51,028 nt of DNA from the NCBI GenBank assembly GCA_019748295.1, contig JAIEPT010000326.1, positions 1 through 51,028 on the forward strand. Reading direction: 5' to 3'. This document shows positions 8,851 through 17,610 of this stretch, piece after piece. The notes below the pieces were generated by a model. The model was given only the letters and a program-made list of their open reading frames with translations, was not told the origin of the DNA and ran no database searches. Made by a program: the position numbers and the translations under genes. Position 1 is the first letter of the stretch, and each line of letters opens with the position of its first letter. This stretch comes from Gemmataceae bacterium. Its GTDB lineage: Bacteria; Planctomycetota; Planctomycetia; Gemmatales; Gemmataceae.

Positions 8851-9201
8851 ATGACGAAGAAGATGACAGGCGCCTTCGCGGCAGTCGCCCTACTGGTTTG
8901 GGGCCTGGGACAAGCGCTAGGCCAGGGGCCGGCGGCCGGGTCTCCGGATCCTAAAACGACCATCACGGTAGTGGAAATGCACTGCGCGGGCTGCGCCAAG
9001 CGAATCGGGAATAAGCTATATGCTGTAGCGGGCGTGGGCGCCGTCCATTTCGACGTCGCAAACAAGAATCTTATCGTCACGCCGCAAGCGAACCGTGCCT
9101 TGTCCCCACGCGCCTTGTGGGAAGCGGTCGAACAAGCCGCGGATCGGCCCGTTCGACTGCAAGGACCGAGCGGAGTGTTTACGAGCAAGCCGCAGTCGTA
9201 G
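8851..9201 (+). CDS. Exported heavy-metal-associated (HMA) domain protein
   Basis: 116 residues. GAAGGAG lies just upstream of the ATG. Residues 1-24 form a signal peptide (LLVWGLGQALGQ). The rest is a single HMA-like ferredoxin fold with the metal site MHCAGCAKRI (Cys45, Cys48), then the expected beta strands (AVHFDVANKNLIVTPQ) and an ALSPRALWEAVEQA helix. HMA domains bind Cu(I), Zn or Hg through the two cysteines. An exported version suits a periplasmic metallochaperone feeding the RND pump encoded downstream. It sits between the ABC genes and the outer-membrane factor gene, tying the two halves of the island together. Confidence 0.85.
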   Translation: MTKKMTGAFAAVALLVWGLGQALGQGPAAGSPDPKTTITVVEMHCAGCAKRIGNKLYAVAGVGAVHFDVANKNLIVTPQANRALSPRALWEAVEQAADRPVRLQGPSGVFTSKPQS

Positions 9202-9289
9202 TTGGATTCGCAGTGGAATCGCATCGCCGTGCCGCGAAGGATTCGCGGCACGGCTGAGAATCGATCGTTCAGGGACGAAGGAGACAGGC

Positions 9290-10711
9290 ATGAAGCCGTT
9301 ATCCGATTCAATGCTTGGTGCGGCCGCCTGGATCGCGCTTGCGATGGCGGGGCCAGTCGTGTGCTCTGCCCAGGCGCAAAGCAAAGCTTCGAGCGCGGCC
9401 GACGCCCCCGCGGTGTTTCTGCCTTTGCAGGCAGGAGGCGCGCCGTCGAGTCCGGAAAAGGCGCCTGACCCTCGCGCCGTTCCGCCGCAACCGGGGATCG
9501 GCCTCGAAGAACTCATTCGCATGGCGGGCGAAAACCATCCCGCATTGCGTCAAGCTCAATTCGACATCAACGCGGCACGAGGTCGAGCCATTCAAGCGGG
9601 GCTTTACCCGAATCCAACCGTCTCGTTCATCTTCGACGAACTGGGAGACAGGACGGGGCCTCAGGGCGTCAACACGCTTCCCTTGATCACTCAGGAAATC
9701 GTCACCGCTCGCAAGCTCCAGCTCAGCCGGGCGGCGACCGAGCGAGAAGTGGATCAAGCTGCGCTCGCGTTGACCCGGCAGCGCCTGATCGTCTTCACCG
9801 CGGTCCGGCAGGCCTATTTCGACGCCCTGGCGGTTCAGCGCCGTCTCCAAATCCTCAGAGAACTCGTCGGCATCGCGGAAAAAGGCTTCTCCAACGCCCA
9901 AAAATTGTTGGCGGCGGAACAGGCGGCCAAGGCGGACGTGCTGCAATTCCAGATCGACTTGAATCGCAACCGCTCTCAGTTGGAGGCCGCCGAACAAGAG
10001 TTGCTTCCCGTATGGCGTCAGCTCGCATCGAGCATTGGTGCGCCTGACCTTCCGGTCATGCAGCTTCAGGGAAGCTTGGACTTGCCCATCCCCGCCTACG
10101 ATCTTGAACGAACGCGGCTCTTGGTTTCCGAATTGCACCCAGAAGTCATTGCGGCACAGGTCGGCATCACGCGAGCCGAATTCGTCTTGCAACGGCAGAG
10201 GGTCGAACCCATTCCGAACGTCACGGTCGGCGCGGCCTACGTTCGCCAGAACCAGAACAAGAGCAGCGATTACACCGTCCAATTCAGCATGCCGATCCCC
10301 GTGTGGAATCGCAACCAGGGAAACATTCGCGCGGCCGAAGCCGAACTCGGCAAAGCCAGGCTCGAAGTCGGAAGGGTTCAAAGCGAGTTGACCAATCGCG
10401 CCGCAACCGCGTTCCGGCAGTATGCGGCAACCAAAAAGCAGGCGGAACGGTATCGAATCTCGATTTTGCCCGCGGCAACGGAGGCGTATCAACTGAACAT
10501 GGCGGCCTTCCGCGGCGGACAATTCGAATACCTGAAGGTGCTCGTCGCCCAGAGGTCCATTGCCGAATCGAATTTGGAATACGTTCGGTTTTTGGCCGAA
10601 CAATGGCGAGCGGCGAGCGAAATCGCGGGACTCCTCCAGGAAGATGCAGCTTGGCCTGCGGTCATGTGCGCCCAGGCGGCGGCGCCTGCCGCTTCCGAAC
10701 CAAAGGAGTAA
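9290..10711 (+). CDS. Outer-membrane efflux factor (TolC/CusC/CzcC family)
   Basis: 473 residues from the ATG at 9290, preceded by GAAGGAG. A signal peptide ends near residue 24 (VVCSAQAQS). Two TolC-type repeats follow, each with long coiled-coil helices; typical phrases are LEELIRMAGENHPALRQAQF, YPNPTVSFIFDELG, LSRAATEREVDQAALALTRQ, PIPNVTVGAAYVRQNQN and SMPIPVWNRNQGNIRAAEAE, then AAFRGGQFEYLKVLVAQRS near the end. This is the CzcC/CusC branch that serves heavy-metal RND pumps. It probably provides the exit duct for the CusB/CusA-like proteins at 11712-16733, and possibly for the ABC exporter too. Confidence 0.9.
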   Translation: MKPLSDSMLGAAAWIALAMAGPVVCSAQAQSKASSAADAPAVFLPLQAGGAPSSPEKAPDPRAVPPQPGIGLEELIRMAGENHPALRQAQFDINAARGRAIQAGLYPNPTVSFIFDELGDRTGPQGVNTLPLITQEIVTARKLQLSRAATEREVDQAALALTRQRLIVFTAVRQAYFDALAVQRRLQILRELVGIAEKGFSNAQKLLAAEQAAKADVLQFQIDLNRNRSQLEAAEQELLPVWRQLASSIGAPDLPVMQLQGSLDLPIPAYDLERTRLLVSELHPEVIAAQVGITRAEFVLQRQRVEPIPNVTVGAAYVRQNQNKSSDYTVQFSMPIPVWNRNQGNIRAAEAELGKARLEVGRVQSELTNRAATAFRQYAATKKQAERYRISILPAATEAYQLNMAAFRGGQFEYLKVLVAQRSIAESNLEYVRFLAEQWRAASEIAGLLQEDAAWPAVMCAQAAAPAASEPKE

Positions 10712-10737
10712 GGCCGCCAAGCCGAAGCTATTAGGTG

Positions 10738-10972
10738 GTTGTTTCGGAACCTCCGTCTTCCGCTTGCGGCTTCGCGAGATCAGGGCATTCTCCGAACGCG
10801 AAGCGGCAAGCGGAAGACGGAGGTTTCGAAACAAGTTTTAAGCTAAGGCGAGTGACAACTGCAAGTCTCCCCTCTCCCTTCGGGAGAGGGGCCGGGGGTG
10901 AGGGCGTGCGACGTGGCGCTGCGCGAGTAAGGCCCTCTCACCCCCAGCCCTCTCCCGGAGGGAGAGGGAGGT
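10738..10972. repeat. Two palindromic repeats between the efflux gene groups
   Basis: First, arms containing CTCCGTCTTCCGCTTGCGGC (from 10751) and its reverse complement (to about 10825) form an inverted repeat with GCGAAGCGG near the loop. Second, 10866-10972 holds CTCTCCCTTCGGGAGAGGGG, a spacer with GGGGGTGAGGGCGTGCGAC, then CTCTCCCGGAGGGAGAGGG in the opposite sense. The latter is the commonest repeat family in this window. Either could stop or stabilise transcripts from the upstream operon. The rest of 10973-11074 shows nothing. Confidence 0.7.
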
Positions 10973-11074
10973 AGACCATCTCCCCCGCTCGCCGAAGCAT
11001 GGATCCATCTGGCTTGTTGACTTGCTTGGCGGAAATTGATACGAAGAAGGCATACCAGGAGGTTGAGCGAATTC

Positions 11075-11587
11075 ATGCTGGGCCGGGTGATGAGGTTCCT
11101 GTTGGCTCTCCTGCTGCTTGTGCCGCCCGGAGTCTGCACGTGCTTTGCATCGGACCATGTTTGCCAAGCTGAAGCTCGCGAGTCGCCCCAGGAAGCAAGT
11201 CACGTCCCTTGCAATAATCATCACGACCATGAAAAGGTCGTCGAGCCTTGCAACCACGAAAACAGCGATCGCGTTCCGGGGGAAGAGTACGAACCCGCGG
11301 GCATCGATCGTTTCGCTAGCAGCAGGGTTGCGTCGCAGGAGCATTCCTCTGGCCAGCATCAGAGCCATGTTCCAATCCATGCGCCGACTTGTCTGGTTGC
11401 ACGCATATTGACGAACTCAGGGGCTTCGGAAATCAAAACCGAGCCGCTTACGTCGACGGTTCCGATGGGTTCCGCATGCCTTCCAATCCTCATTCGTTCG
11501 ACGCCATGGCTGGTTTGGAATGACGACTGGGGGATCCCATGCCGTTCGTGCCCTTTGTTCATTTCGCATTGCGTTCTGCTCATTTAG
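11075..11587 (+). CDS. Cys/His-rich secreted protein of unknown function
   Basis: 170 residues from the ATG at 11075, preceded by AGGAGG at 11057-11062. Signal peptide FLLALLLLVPPGVCTCFAS. The mature part has 10 cysteines and about 11 histidines, concentrated in ASHVPCNNHHDHEKVVEPCN and SGQHQSHVPIHAPTC, and the end CRSCPLFISHCVLLI is Cys-rich and hydrophobic. No family is recognised. Composition and position resemble the Cys-rich protein at 2913, which also stands first before an efflux gene set, although the two sequences do not align obviously. A periplasmic or outer-membrane metal-binding role is inferred only. Confidence 0.6.
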   Translation: MLGRVMRFLLALLLLVPPGVCTCFASDHVCQAEARESPQEASHVPCNNHHDHEKVVEPCNHENSDRVPGEEYEPAGIDRFASSRVASQEHSSGQHQSHVPIHAPTCLVARILTNSGASEIKTEPLTSTVPMGSACLPILIRSTPWLVWNDDWGIPCRSCPLFISHCVLLI

Positions 11588-11711
11588 CCGACTTTGATCG
11601 TTGACTTCTCCTTGGATTGCGTGAATACGCGACCTCGGCGAGGCATTCGCATTCGCATGTCTGGGTCGTACCCTCATCTTTCCAAGTTCGACGGACTCCG
11701 TAGAGGCGGAC

Positions 11712-13073
11712 ATGAATCTTCGTAGTCTTCTCATCGTAGCTGCCGGAATCGCGACGCTTGGCACAGCGGCCTGGCTCACGCGCGACAAATGGGAACCTTG
11801 GCTTGGGACCGGTTCTGCGCAGTCGGCGGCGGAAAAGAAGGAAACCGACCATCCCGGCCACGACCACGGCGGCCCCGAGCGAGTGAAGCTGAGTCCCCAA
11901 GCGCAGGCGAATCTCCGACTTGTGGTCAAGCCGATTCAACCCCAAACGTTTTTGCGGCATCTTCAGCTCCCCGCAATCATCGTCGAGGGTCGAGGTCGAA
12001 GCACCGGCGACCGGGGTGTGGTCGCCCCCATCGCGGGCATCATTCAGTCCGTCTCGGTTCATGCTGGAGACATCGTTTGGCCAGGCGACGTTCTTCTATC
12101 GCTGCGCATCAACAGCGAAGCCCTGCAGGCCAGCCAAACCGAACTTTACAAAACCGCCCAAGAGGTCCAAATCACTGAAGACCAGCGGCGGCGACTGGAA
12201 AAACTCGCAGGGGGGGCGGTTCCTCAGGCTCGGCTTACGGAACTTCAGTATCAGTTGGACCGCCTCAATGCTACGCGCAAAGCATACCGAGCCGACTTGA
12301 CGGTCAAAGGCTTGACCTCTGACCAACTCGAGCAGGTTGAGAGCGGAAAGTTTCTCCGCGACCTTTCCGTCCAGGTGGCCGGAGTTTGGGAAAAGACCGA
12401 AACGCCGAACGGCGGCCCGCTGCTCGAGGTCGAGGACTTAAGGGTTCAGCGCGGAGAGCAAGTGCAGGCAGGGCAGATTTTGGCCACCCTCGCGAATCAT
12501 CAGAGTCTCTTCATCGAGGGGCGAGGTTTTCGGGAAGACACTCCTTTGCTTGAAAAGGCGGTCGCCCAAGGCTGGCCCGTCCTTGCGACTTTTCTCGAAG
12601 AGAAAGAAGGGGCATGGCCCACGCTCGAGCAGCCGCCGCTCAAGATTCTCTACCTGGCCAACGCGTTCGATCCCGGCAGCCAAACGTTTCCTTTTTTCGT
12701 GCATCTGCCGAACCAGTACCGCGAATATTCCCACGATCAGAAGACATATCGGCTTTGGCGCTACAGGCCCGGCCAGCGAGTGCAGCTTGGCGTTCAAATC
12801 GAGGCAATCGAGAACGTGTTCGTTCTGCCGGTCGGGGCCGTCGCCCGTGAGGCCGCCGAAGCGTACGTGTTTCGGCAGAACGGCGATGCCTTCGACCGCA
12901 AGCCGGTCCATGTGGTCTACGAAGACGCTCGCCATGTCGCGATCGCCAATGATGGGAGCATCTTCCCGGGCAGCTATATCGCTCACAACGGCGCCGAAGG
13001 GCTGAACCGCGCCCTCAAAGCCCAAGCGGAAGGCGGCGGCGGGCAAGATGCCCACGCCGGGCACAATCACTAA
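11712..13073 (+). CDS. RND efflux periplasmic adaptor (CusB/CzcB-like)
   Basis: 453 residues; GAGG precedes the ATG. An N-terminal signal/anchor (SLLIVAAGIATLGTAAWL) is followed by a His-rich DHPGHDHGGPE segment typical of metal adaptors. The lipoyl half GVVAPIAGIIQSVSVHAGDI, an alpha-hairpin (about 140-210), the second lipoyl half with VQRGEQVQAGQILATLANHQ, and a barrel region (PGQRVQLGVQIEAIENVFVL) come in order. The C-terminus is GQDAHAGHNH, again His-rich. It should connect the pump at 13086 with the outer-membrane factor at 9290 and may hand over metal. The next gene begins 12 bases downstream. Confidence 0.88.
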   Translation: MNLRSLLIVAAGIATLGTAAWLTRDKWEPWLGTGSAQSAAEKKETDHPGHDHGGPERVKLSPQAQANLRLVVKPIQPQTFLRHLQLPAIIVEGRGRSTGDRGVVAPIAGIIQSVSVHAGDIVWPGDVLLSLRINSEALQASQTELYKTAQEVQITEDQRRRLEKLAGGAVPQARLTELQYQLDRLNATRKAYRADLTVKGLTSDQLEQVESGKFLRDLSVQVAGVWEKTETPNGGPLLEVEDLRVQRGEQVQAGQILATLANHQSLFIEGRGFREDTPLLEKAVAQGWPVLATFLEEKEGAWPTLEQPPLKILYLANAFDPGSQTFPFFVHLPNQYREYSHDQKTYRLWRYRPGQRVQLGVQIEAIENVFVLPVGAVAREAAEAYVFRQNGDAFDRKPVHVVYEDARHVAIANDGSIFPGSYIAHNGAEGLNRALKAQAEGGGGQDAHAGHNH

Positions 13074-13085
13074 GAGGGACGCGCC

Positions 13086-16000
13086 ATGTTGAATTCCGTG
13101 ATCCGCTTTGCATTGCATTACCGAATGCTTGTCGTCCTCACTGCGCTGGGCGCCTTGGTCTATGGCGGTTATGTGACCGCCACTCTTCCCATCGACGTCT
13201 TCCCTGATTTGGACCGGCCTCGAGTCGTCGTCATGACTGAGGCATTAGGCCTCGCTCCGGAAGAGGTTGAGACGCTTGTGACGTTCCCTTTGGAGTCGGC
13301 GTTCTTGGGTGCGACCGGCGTCCAGGACGTGCGGAGCACGTCAGGGCTCGGGTTGTCGGTGATCTATGTCGAGTTCGACTGGGGAACGAACATCCAAGTC
13401 GCGCGACAAACGGTCCAAGAGAGGCTGACGACCACCCAAGGGGCTATGCCTCAAGGGGTTCGCCCGCAATTGGCCCCGATCAGTTCGATCATGGGGCAAA
13501 TCATGGTTGTCGGAATGCATCGGCGGCAGGGGCCCTTCGGGGGTGAATTGGCCCCGGTCGGCGGAAACGGCGTCTTTGCCGAACTCGTTCATGATCCCGA
13601 GCAGGGCTCCGTGACGATGCGGCTTTGGAATACGAAGGGGCGCCGGGGGCCGGAAGAGTGGAAGCCGGTTAAGGCGGAAGGCAATTCGATAGCGTTAACG
13701 TGGGGGCTCGCAGACAACACTGCGACGCTCGGCGAAGCGATACCAGTTGAAAAGACGGAACCGAAATCGCGAGCGCGCAAAGTCGCGCTCCAGCCCTTGG
13801 AAAACTCGACGGTTCTTTCGGCCAAAAGCGAGCTTTTGAAGAACACCGAGAATCAACCCGGATTTTTCGAAGTGGAGCGGAAAGCGACGATCTCGGTCGA
13901 GGGACGCGAGCACCAAATCGTATTCCCGCCTACAGGGCGCCGACAAATGGATCTGCGCACAACGGCAGACTGGGTGGTGCGGCCTCGTTTGCTTAAGGTT
14001 GCGGGCATCGCCCAAGTCATGGTCATGGGAGGCGGCCGAAAGCAGTACCAAGTCCTCGTCAACCCGACTGCTCTCCTGTCCTATGACGTCTCGCTGCTGC
14101 AAGTGGAGCAGGCGCTCAAAGACAACAACGTCAACACCAGCGGCGGCTATGCCGTTCGCGGCGGAAAGGAGCAACCAATCCGCATCTTAGGTCGGCTTGG
14201 TCCACGACCCGAATCGGTCATTGCCGAAATCGAACAGATTCCCGTCAAGACGACTGGCCAACGCCCGGTCCTCTTGAAGCAGGTCGCCCGCGTCGTCGAA
14301 GGACCCCAGCTCAAACGAGGCGACGCAGGGATCAACGGGAATCCTGGCGTCGTCTTGACCATCACGAAGCAACCTCATGTCGATACCCGCGATCTCACGG
14401 AGCGGGTTGTCTCCGCGCTTCAGGAACTCGAACCGTCGCTCCCCGCGGACGTCGTCGTCAACTCGCAGCTTTATCAGTTACGCCAGTTCATCGATCGCGG
14501 CGTCTACAACGTGGGGGAAGCGCTGGTGGTCGGCGCCGTGTTGGTGCTGATCATTCTGTTCCTTTTTCTTCTGAACTTCCGTACGACGTTCATCTCGCTG
14601 AGTGCAATTCCCTTATCGCTTGTCATCACCGGACTCGTGTTCGAAGCCATGGGTTGGTTCACCGGCACGGCGTTGTCCATCAACGTCATGACGCTAGGCG
14701 GCATCGCGGTAGCCCTTGGCGAACTGGTGGACGACGCCGTCGTGGACGTCGAGAACATCTTCCGCCGACTGAAGGAAAACAACGCATTGCCCAATCCGCG
14801 ATCGGCATTGCGCGTGATCTACGAGGCGAGCGTCGAAGTCCGCAGCGCCATCGTCTTCGGCACCGCAGTCGTCATCCTGGTGTTTATCCCGCTCTTCGCC
14901 TTGGGAGGCGTCGAGGGCAGGCTGTTTACGCCGCTCGGCGTTGCATACATCGTCTCGATCCTCGCTTCACTGCTCGTCTCCCTGACCGTGACGCCCGTGC
15001 TCTCCTATTATTTGCTGCCGCAATCCCGTGCGACGCATTCGGAGAAGGACAGCCCTCTCTTGCGATTCATGAAATGGGGAGCGGGCTTCCTCATTCGCTT
15101 CAGCATGGCCCACGCCAGTCTGATTCTTGCCGCCACATGGGTGCTGGTGGGAATAAGCCTCTGGCAGATGACCCGCCTCGGCGCCGACTTTCTGCCCCCC
15201 TTCAACGAGGGAAGCATTCAGTTGAACGTATCGCTGCCTGCCGGCTCGCCTTTGGAGGCTTCCATTGAAGTCGCTGCGATGATCGACGCGAAGCTTCGCG
15301 AACTTCAGAAATCCGAATCGAATCGTGATGGCCCCATCCTCCAGTTCACGCGGCGTACCGGGCGGGCGGAATTGGACGAGCACGCCGAACCGGTCAGCGC
15401 CAATGAGTACATCGTCGCGCTGAATCCCGCGGTCGGGCACGATCGCTCCGCGGTCATCAAGGAGATACGCGAGGGAGTCAGGGGAGTAGTGGCCGGCGTG
15501 GACGTGGAGGTCGAGCAACCGCTCCAGCATCTGATCAGTCACATGATTTCCGGCGTAACGGCCCAGATCGCAATCAAGGTTCATGGAGACGATCTGGACT
15601 CGCTTCGCAGGGTCGCGACGCAGATCAAGGGAGCAGTGCAAGGCATCGAAGGAGTCACTCCCCCGGTCATCGAATCGCAGCGCATGATCGAGGAACTGCA
15701 TATCCGATTGCGGCCGGACCGTCTGGCCATGTACGGCGTCAGCCGCGCCTCGGTTGCGGAACTCTTGAGCGTGGCGCTTAAGGGAGCGGAGGTGTCCCAA
15801 GTGGTGGAGGGGCAACGCCGCTTCGATCTCATGGTGCGTCTCGATGAACCTTACCGCACGGACTACGCGAATTTGGCCCGACTTCGTATCGACTTGCCAG
15901 GAGGCCGAGGCCCAGTCGCGCTGGGAGAACTGGCATACATCAACGACGGTGCCGGCGCCAATCTCGTCAATCGCGAAAACGTTCGTCGCCGCATCGTGAT

Positions 16001-16733
16001 TCGCGTCAACGCTCAGGGGCGCGATTTGGCGAGCGTCGTCAAGGACATCGAACGCCAAATCGACGAGCGCGTCCGGCCAAGTTTGCCGGAGGGGTATTTC
16101 ATCGAATACGGAGGACAGTTCGAGAGCCAACGCCGTGCGACGACGTTGATCAGCGTGCTGGCATTAGGTTCGTTCGTCGGCATGTTCGCCGTCCTCTACA
16201 TGCTTTATCCTTCCACTCGGATCGTCTTGCAGATCCTCAACGCCTTGCCCGCTGCCTTCATCGGAGGAGTGTTCGCGCTCGTGCTTACGCGTCAGACGCT
16301 GACAGTGGCCAGCTTGGTGGGATTCATCTCGCTCGGAGGGATTGCGGTTCGCAACGGGATCCTTCTGGTTACCCACTACTTCCACCTGATGCGTTACGAG
16401 GGCGAATCCTTTTCGCGAGACATGGTGCTGCGCGGAAGCTTGGAGCGGCTCTCTCCCGTGTTGATGACCGCTTTAACCGCCGGTATCGGCCTGGTTCCCT
16501 TGGTCTACGAAGGCCAGGCGCCAGGGCGGGAGATCCTCTATCCCGTTGCCACCGTCATTCTCGGCGGTTTGGTCACGTCGACCCTTTGCGAGTTCCTGCT
16601 CCACCCCGGCTTATTCTGGCGGTTCAGCGGGCGGGACGCGGAGCATTTGGCCCGAATGAGGGAAGACGAAGACGAGCTTTCGCAAACCGATGCCAAACAT
16701 GGGCCTGCAATGCATGGGCCTGCAGTGCACTAA
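13086..16733 (+). CDS. Heavy-metal RND efflux pump (CusA/CzcA-like) with an inserted extra domain
   Basis: 1215 residues against roughly 1030-1070 for usual CusA/CzcA. N-terminal TM1 (VVLTALGALVYGGYV) and TLPIDVFPDLDRPRVVVMTE are standard. Residues about 145-285 (13518-13943) interrupt the porter region between ISSIMGQIMVVGM and MDLRTTADWVVRPRLLKVAG, where ordinary pumps have a short loop. The insert starts GPFGGELAPVGG and resembles the lipoprotein at 16891. TM4 carries GGIAVALGELVDDAVVDVEN, the acidic proton-relay motif of HME-type RND proteins. The C-terminal membrane block (SLVGFISLGGIAVRNGILLV, TALTAGIGLVPLVYEGQAPG) is complete. It should drive proton-coupled export of a metal ion such as Cu, Zn, Co or Ni; which one cannot be told. 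Confidence 0.93.
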   Translation: MLNSVIRFALHYRMLVVLTALGALVYGGYVTATLPIDVFPDLDRPRVVVMTEALGLAPEEVETLVTFPLESAFLGATGVQDVRSTSGLGLSVIYVEFDWGTNIQVARQTVQERLTTTQGAMPQGVRPQLAPISSIMGQIMVVGMHRRQGPFGGELAPVGGNGVFAELVHDPEQGSVTMRLWNTKGRRGPEEWKPVKAEGNSIALTWGLADNTATLGEAIPVEKTEPKSRARKVALQPLENSTVLSAKSELLKNTENQPGFFEVERKATISVEGREHQIVFPPTGRRQMDLRTTADWVVRPRLLKVAGIAQVMVMGGGRKQYQVLVNPTALLSYDVSLLQVEQALKDNNVNTSGGYAVRGGKEQPIRILGRLGPRPESVIAEIEQIPVKTTGQRPVLLKQVARVVEGPQLKRGDAGINGNPGVVLTITKQPHVDTRDLTERVVSALQELEPSLPADVVVNSQLYQLRQFIDRGVYNVGEALVVGAVLVLIILFLFLLNFRTTFISLSAIPLSLVITGLVFEAMGWFTGTALSINVMTLGGIAVALGELVDDAVVDVENIFRRLKENNALPNPRSALRVIYEASVEVRSAIVFGTAVVILVFIPLFALGGVEGRLFTPLGVAYIVSILASLLVSLTVTPVLSYYLLPQSRATHSEKDSPLLRFMKWGAGFLIRFSMAHASLILAATWVLVGISLWQMTRLGADFLPPFNEGSIQLNVSLPAGSPLEASIEVAAMIDAKLRELQKSESNRDGPILQFTRRTGRAELDEHAEPVSANEYIVALNPAVGHDRSAVIKEIREGVRGVVAGVDVEVEQPLQHLISHMISGVTAQIAIKVHGDDLDSLRRVATQIKGAVQGIEGVTPPVIESQRMIEELHIRLRPDRLAMYGVSRASVAELLSVALKGAEVSQVVEGQRRFDLMVRLDEPYRTDYANLARLRIDLPGGRGPVALGELAYINDGAGANLVNRENVRRRIVIRVNAQGRDLASVVKDIERQIDERVRPSLPEGYFIEYGGQFESQRRATTLISVLALGSFVGMFAVLYMLYPSTRIVLQILNALPAAFIGGVFALVLTRQTLTVASLVGFISLGGIAVRNGILLVTHYFHLMRYEGESFSRDMVLRGSLERLSPVLMTALTAGIGLVPLVYEGQAPGREILYPVATVILGGLVTSTLCEFLLHPGLFWRFSGRDAEHLARMREDEDELSQTDAKHGPAMHGPAVH

Positions 16734-16753
16734 AGGCGAGCGGCGCCTGCATT

Positions 16754-16848
16754 TCTCCCCTCTCCCTCCGGGAGAGGGGCCGGGGGTGAGGGCGTGCGAC
16801 GGGGCGCTGGGCGAGAAAAAGGCGCCTTCACCCCAGCCTTCCCTCTTA
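16754..16848. repeat. CTCTCCC/GGGAGAGGG palindromic repeat with a decayed right arm
   Basis: CTCTCCCTCCGGGAGAGGGG and GGGGGTGAGGGCGTGCGAC match the left part of the repeat at 10866. The right arm is degenerate (CACCCCAGCCTTCCCTCTT). It lies between the pump gene and the lipoprotein gene, 20 bases after the pump stop. Confidence 0.7.
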
Positions 16849-16890
16849 ACCCGCGATCAGTTTTTCACCAAGGTTTCAGGAGAAATCGAG

Positions 16891-17454
16891 ATGATGCGTG
16901 TTCTTGCTTGGACAACAAATGGCTTGGCGATGCTTTCGGTCGCGGCGCTGCTGGGCGCCGGCGGATGCAACAAGTCGGATTCCGGAAAAGGAAAGGACGC
17001 TGCCGCTCCCGCGAACAAGGCGGCGGACCAAGGCAAGGCGCCCGCCGATGGCGCGAAGGACGGCGCGAAGAAGGACGCCCATGTAGAGAAAGGCCCCCAC
17101 GGCGGCTCATTGGCCGAATGGGGCGAGGAGAAATACCACGCCGAGTTCACCGTGGATCACGGCAAGAAAACCGCGACGGTCTACATCCTGGATGGCGAGG
17201 CGAAAAAGGCGACCCCCATTGCCGCGGAGTCGATCACGCTCAGCCTCTCCAACGTGAAGCCTCCCGTTCAAGTCACGCTCAAGGCGGCTCCCCAGGCTGA
17301 CGATCCCAAGGGCCAGGCCTCGCGCTTCACCGGAACGCATGATCAACTCGCCAAGGAAATGGAATTCGAGGGCGAGATCAGCGGCAAGGTCGGCGACACT
17401 CCTTACGCGGGCAAGTTCAAGGAAAAAGATCACGACGATCACAAGAAGAAGTAA
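16891..17454 (+). CDS. Lipoprotein with a GPHGG domain, partner of the RND pump
   Basis: 187 residues from the ATG at 16891 (AGGAGA upstream). The signal ends in the lipobox LLGAGGC with Cys26. An Ala/Lys/Asp-rich linker leads to a domain from residue 68: GPHGGSLAEWGEEKYHAEF, TVYILDGEAKKATPI, ITLSLSNVKPPVQVTLK and EMEFEGEISGKVGDTPYAG, ending KDHDDHKKK. The pump's extra insert begins GPFGGELAPVGG, continues FAELVHDPEQGSVTMRLW and ends in a similar FFEVERKATISVEGREH pattern, so the two look homologous. Similar GPHGG proteins are commonly seen beside planctomycete metal efflux genes. His residues and location suggest periplasmic metal delivery; this is inferred. Confidence 0.75.
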   Translation: MMRVLAWTTNGLAMLSVAALLGAGGCNKSDSGKGKDAAAPANKAADQGKAPADGAKDGAKKDAHVEKGPHGGSLAEWGEEKYHAEFTVDHGKKTATVYILDGEAKKATPIAAESITLSLSNVKPPVQVTLKAAPQADDPKGQASRFTGTHDQLAKEMEFEGEISGKVGDTPYAGKFKEKDHDDHKKK

Positions 17455-17473
17455 GGCGAGCGACGCCTGCATT

Positions 17474-17585
17474 TCTCCCTCTCCCTCCGGGAGAGGAGGG
17501 AGAGGGGAGGGAGAGGGGCCGGGGGTGATGGCGTGCGACGGGCGTCGCGCGAGAAAAGGCGTCCCTCTCCCGGAGGGAGAGGGAG
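17474..17585. repeat. CTCTCCC/GGGAGAGGG palindromic repeat between convergent genes
   Basis: Left arm CTCCCTCTCCCTCCGGGAGA followed by extra GGAGGGAGAGG iterations, the spacer with GATGGCGTGCGACGG, and right arm CTCTCCCGGAGGGAGAGGG. It separates the plus-strand lipoprotein gene from the minus-strand CHAD gene and could serve as a two-way terminator. Confidence 0.7.
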
Positions 17586-17610
17586 TGAAGATGATCTCCT
17601 GCCGCTCGCC

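Noticed and set aside
9308-10834. 508-codon open frame opposite the TolC-type gene
   Set aside because: Shadow of the TolC/CusC-type gene, no known domain, and it runs into repeat DNA.
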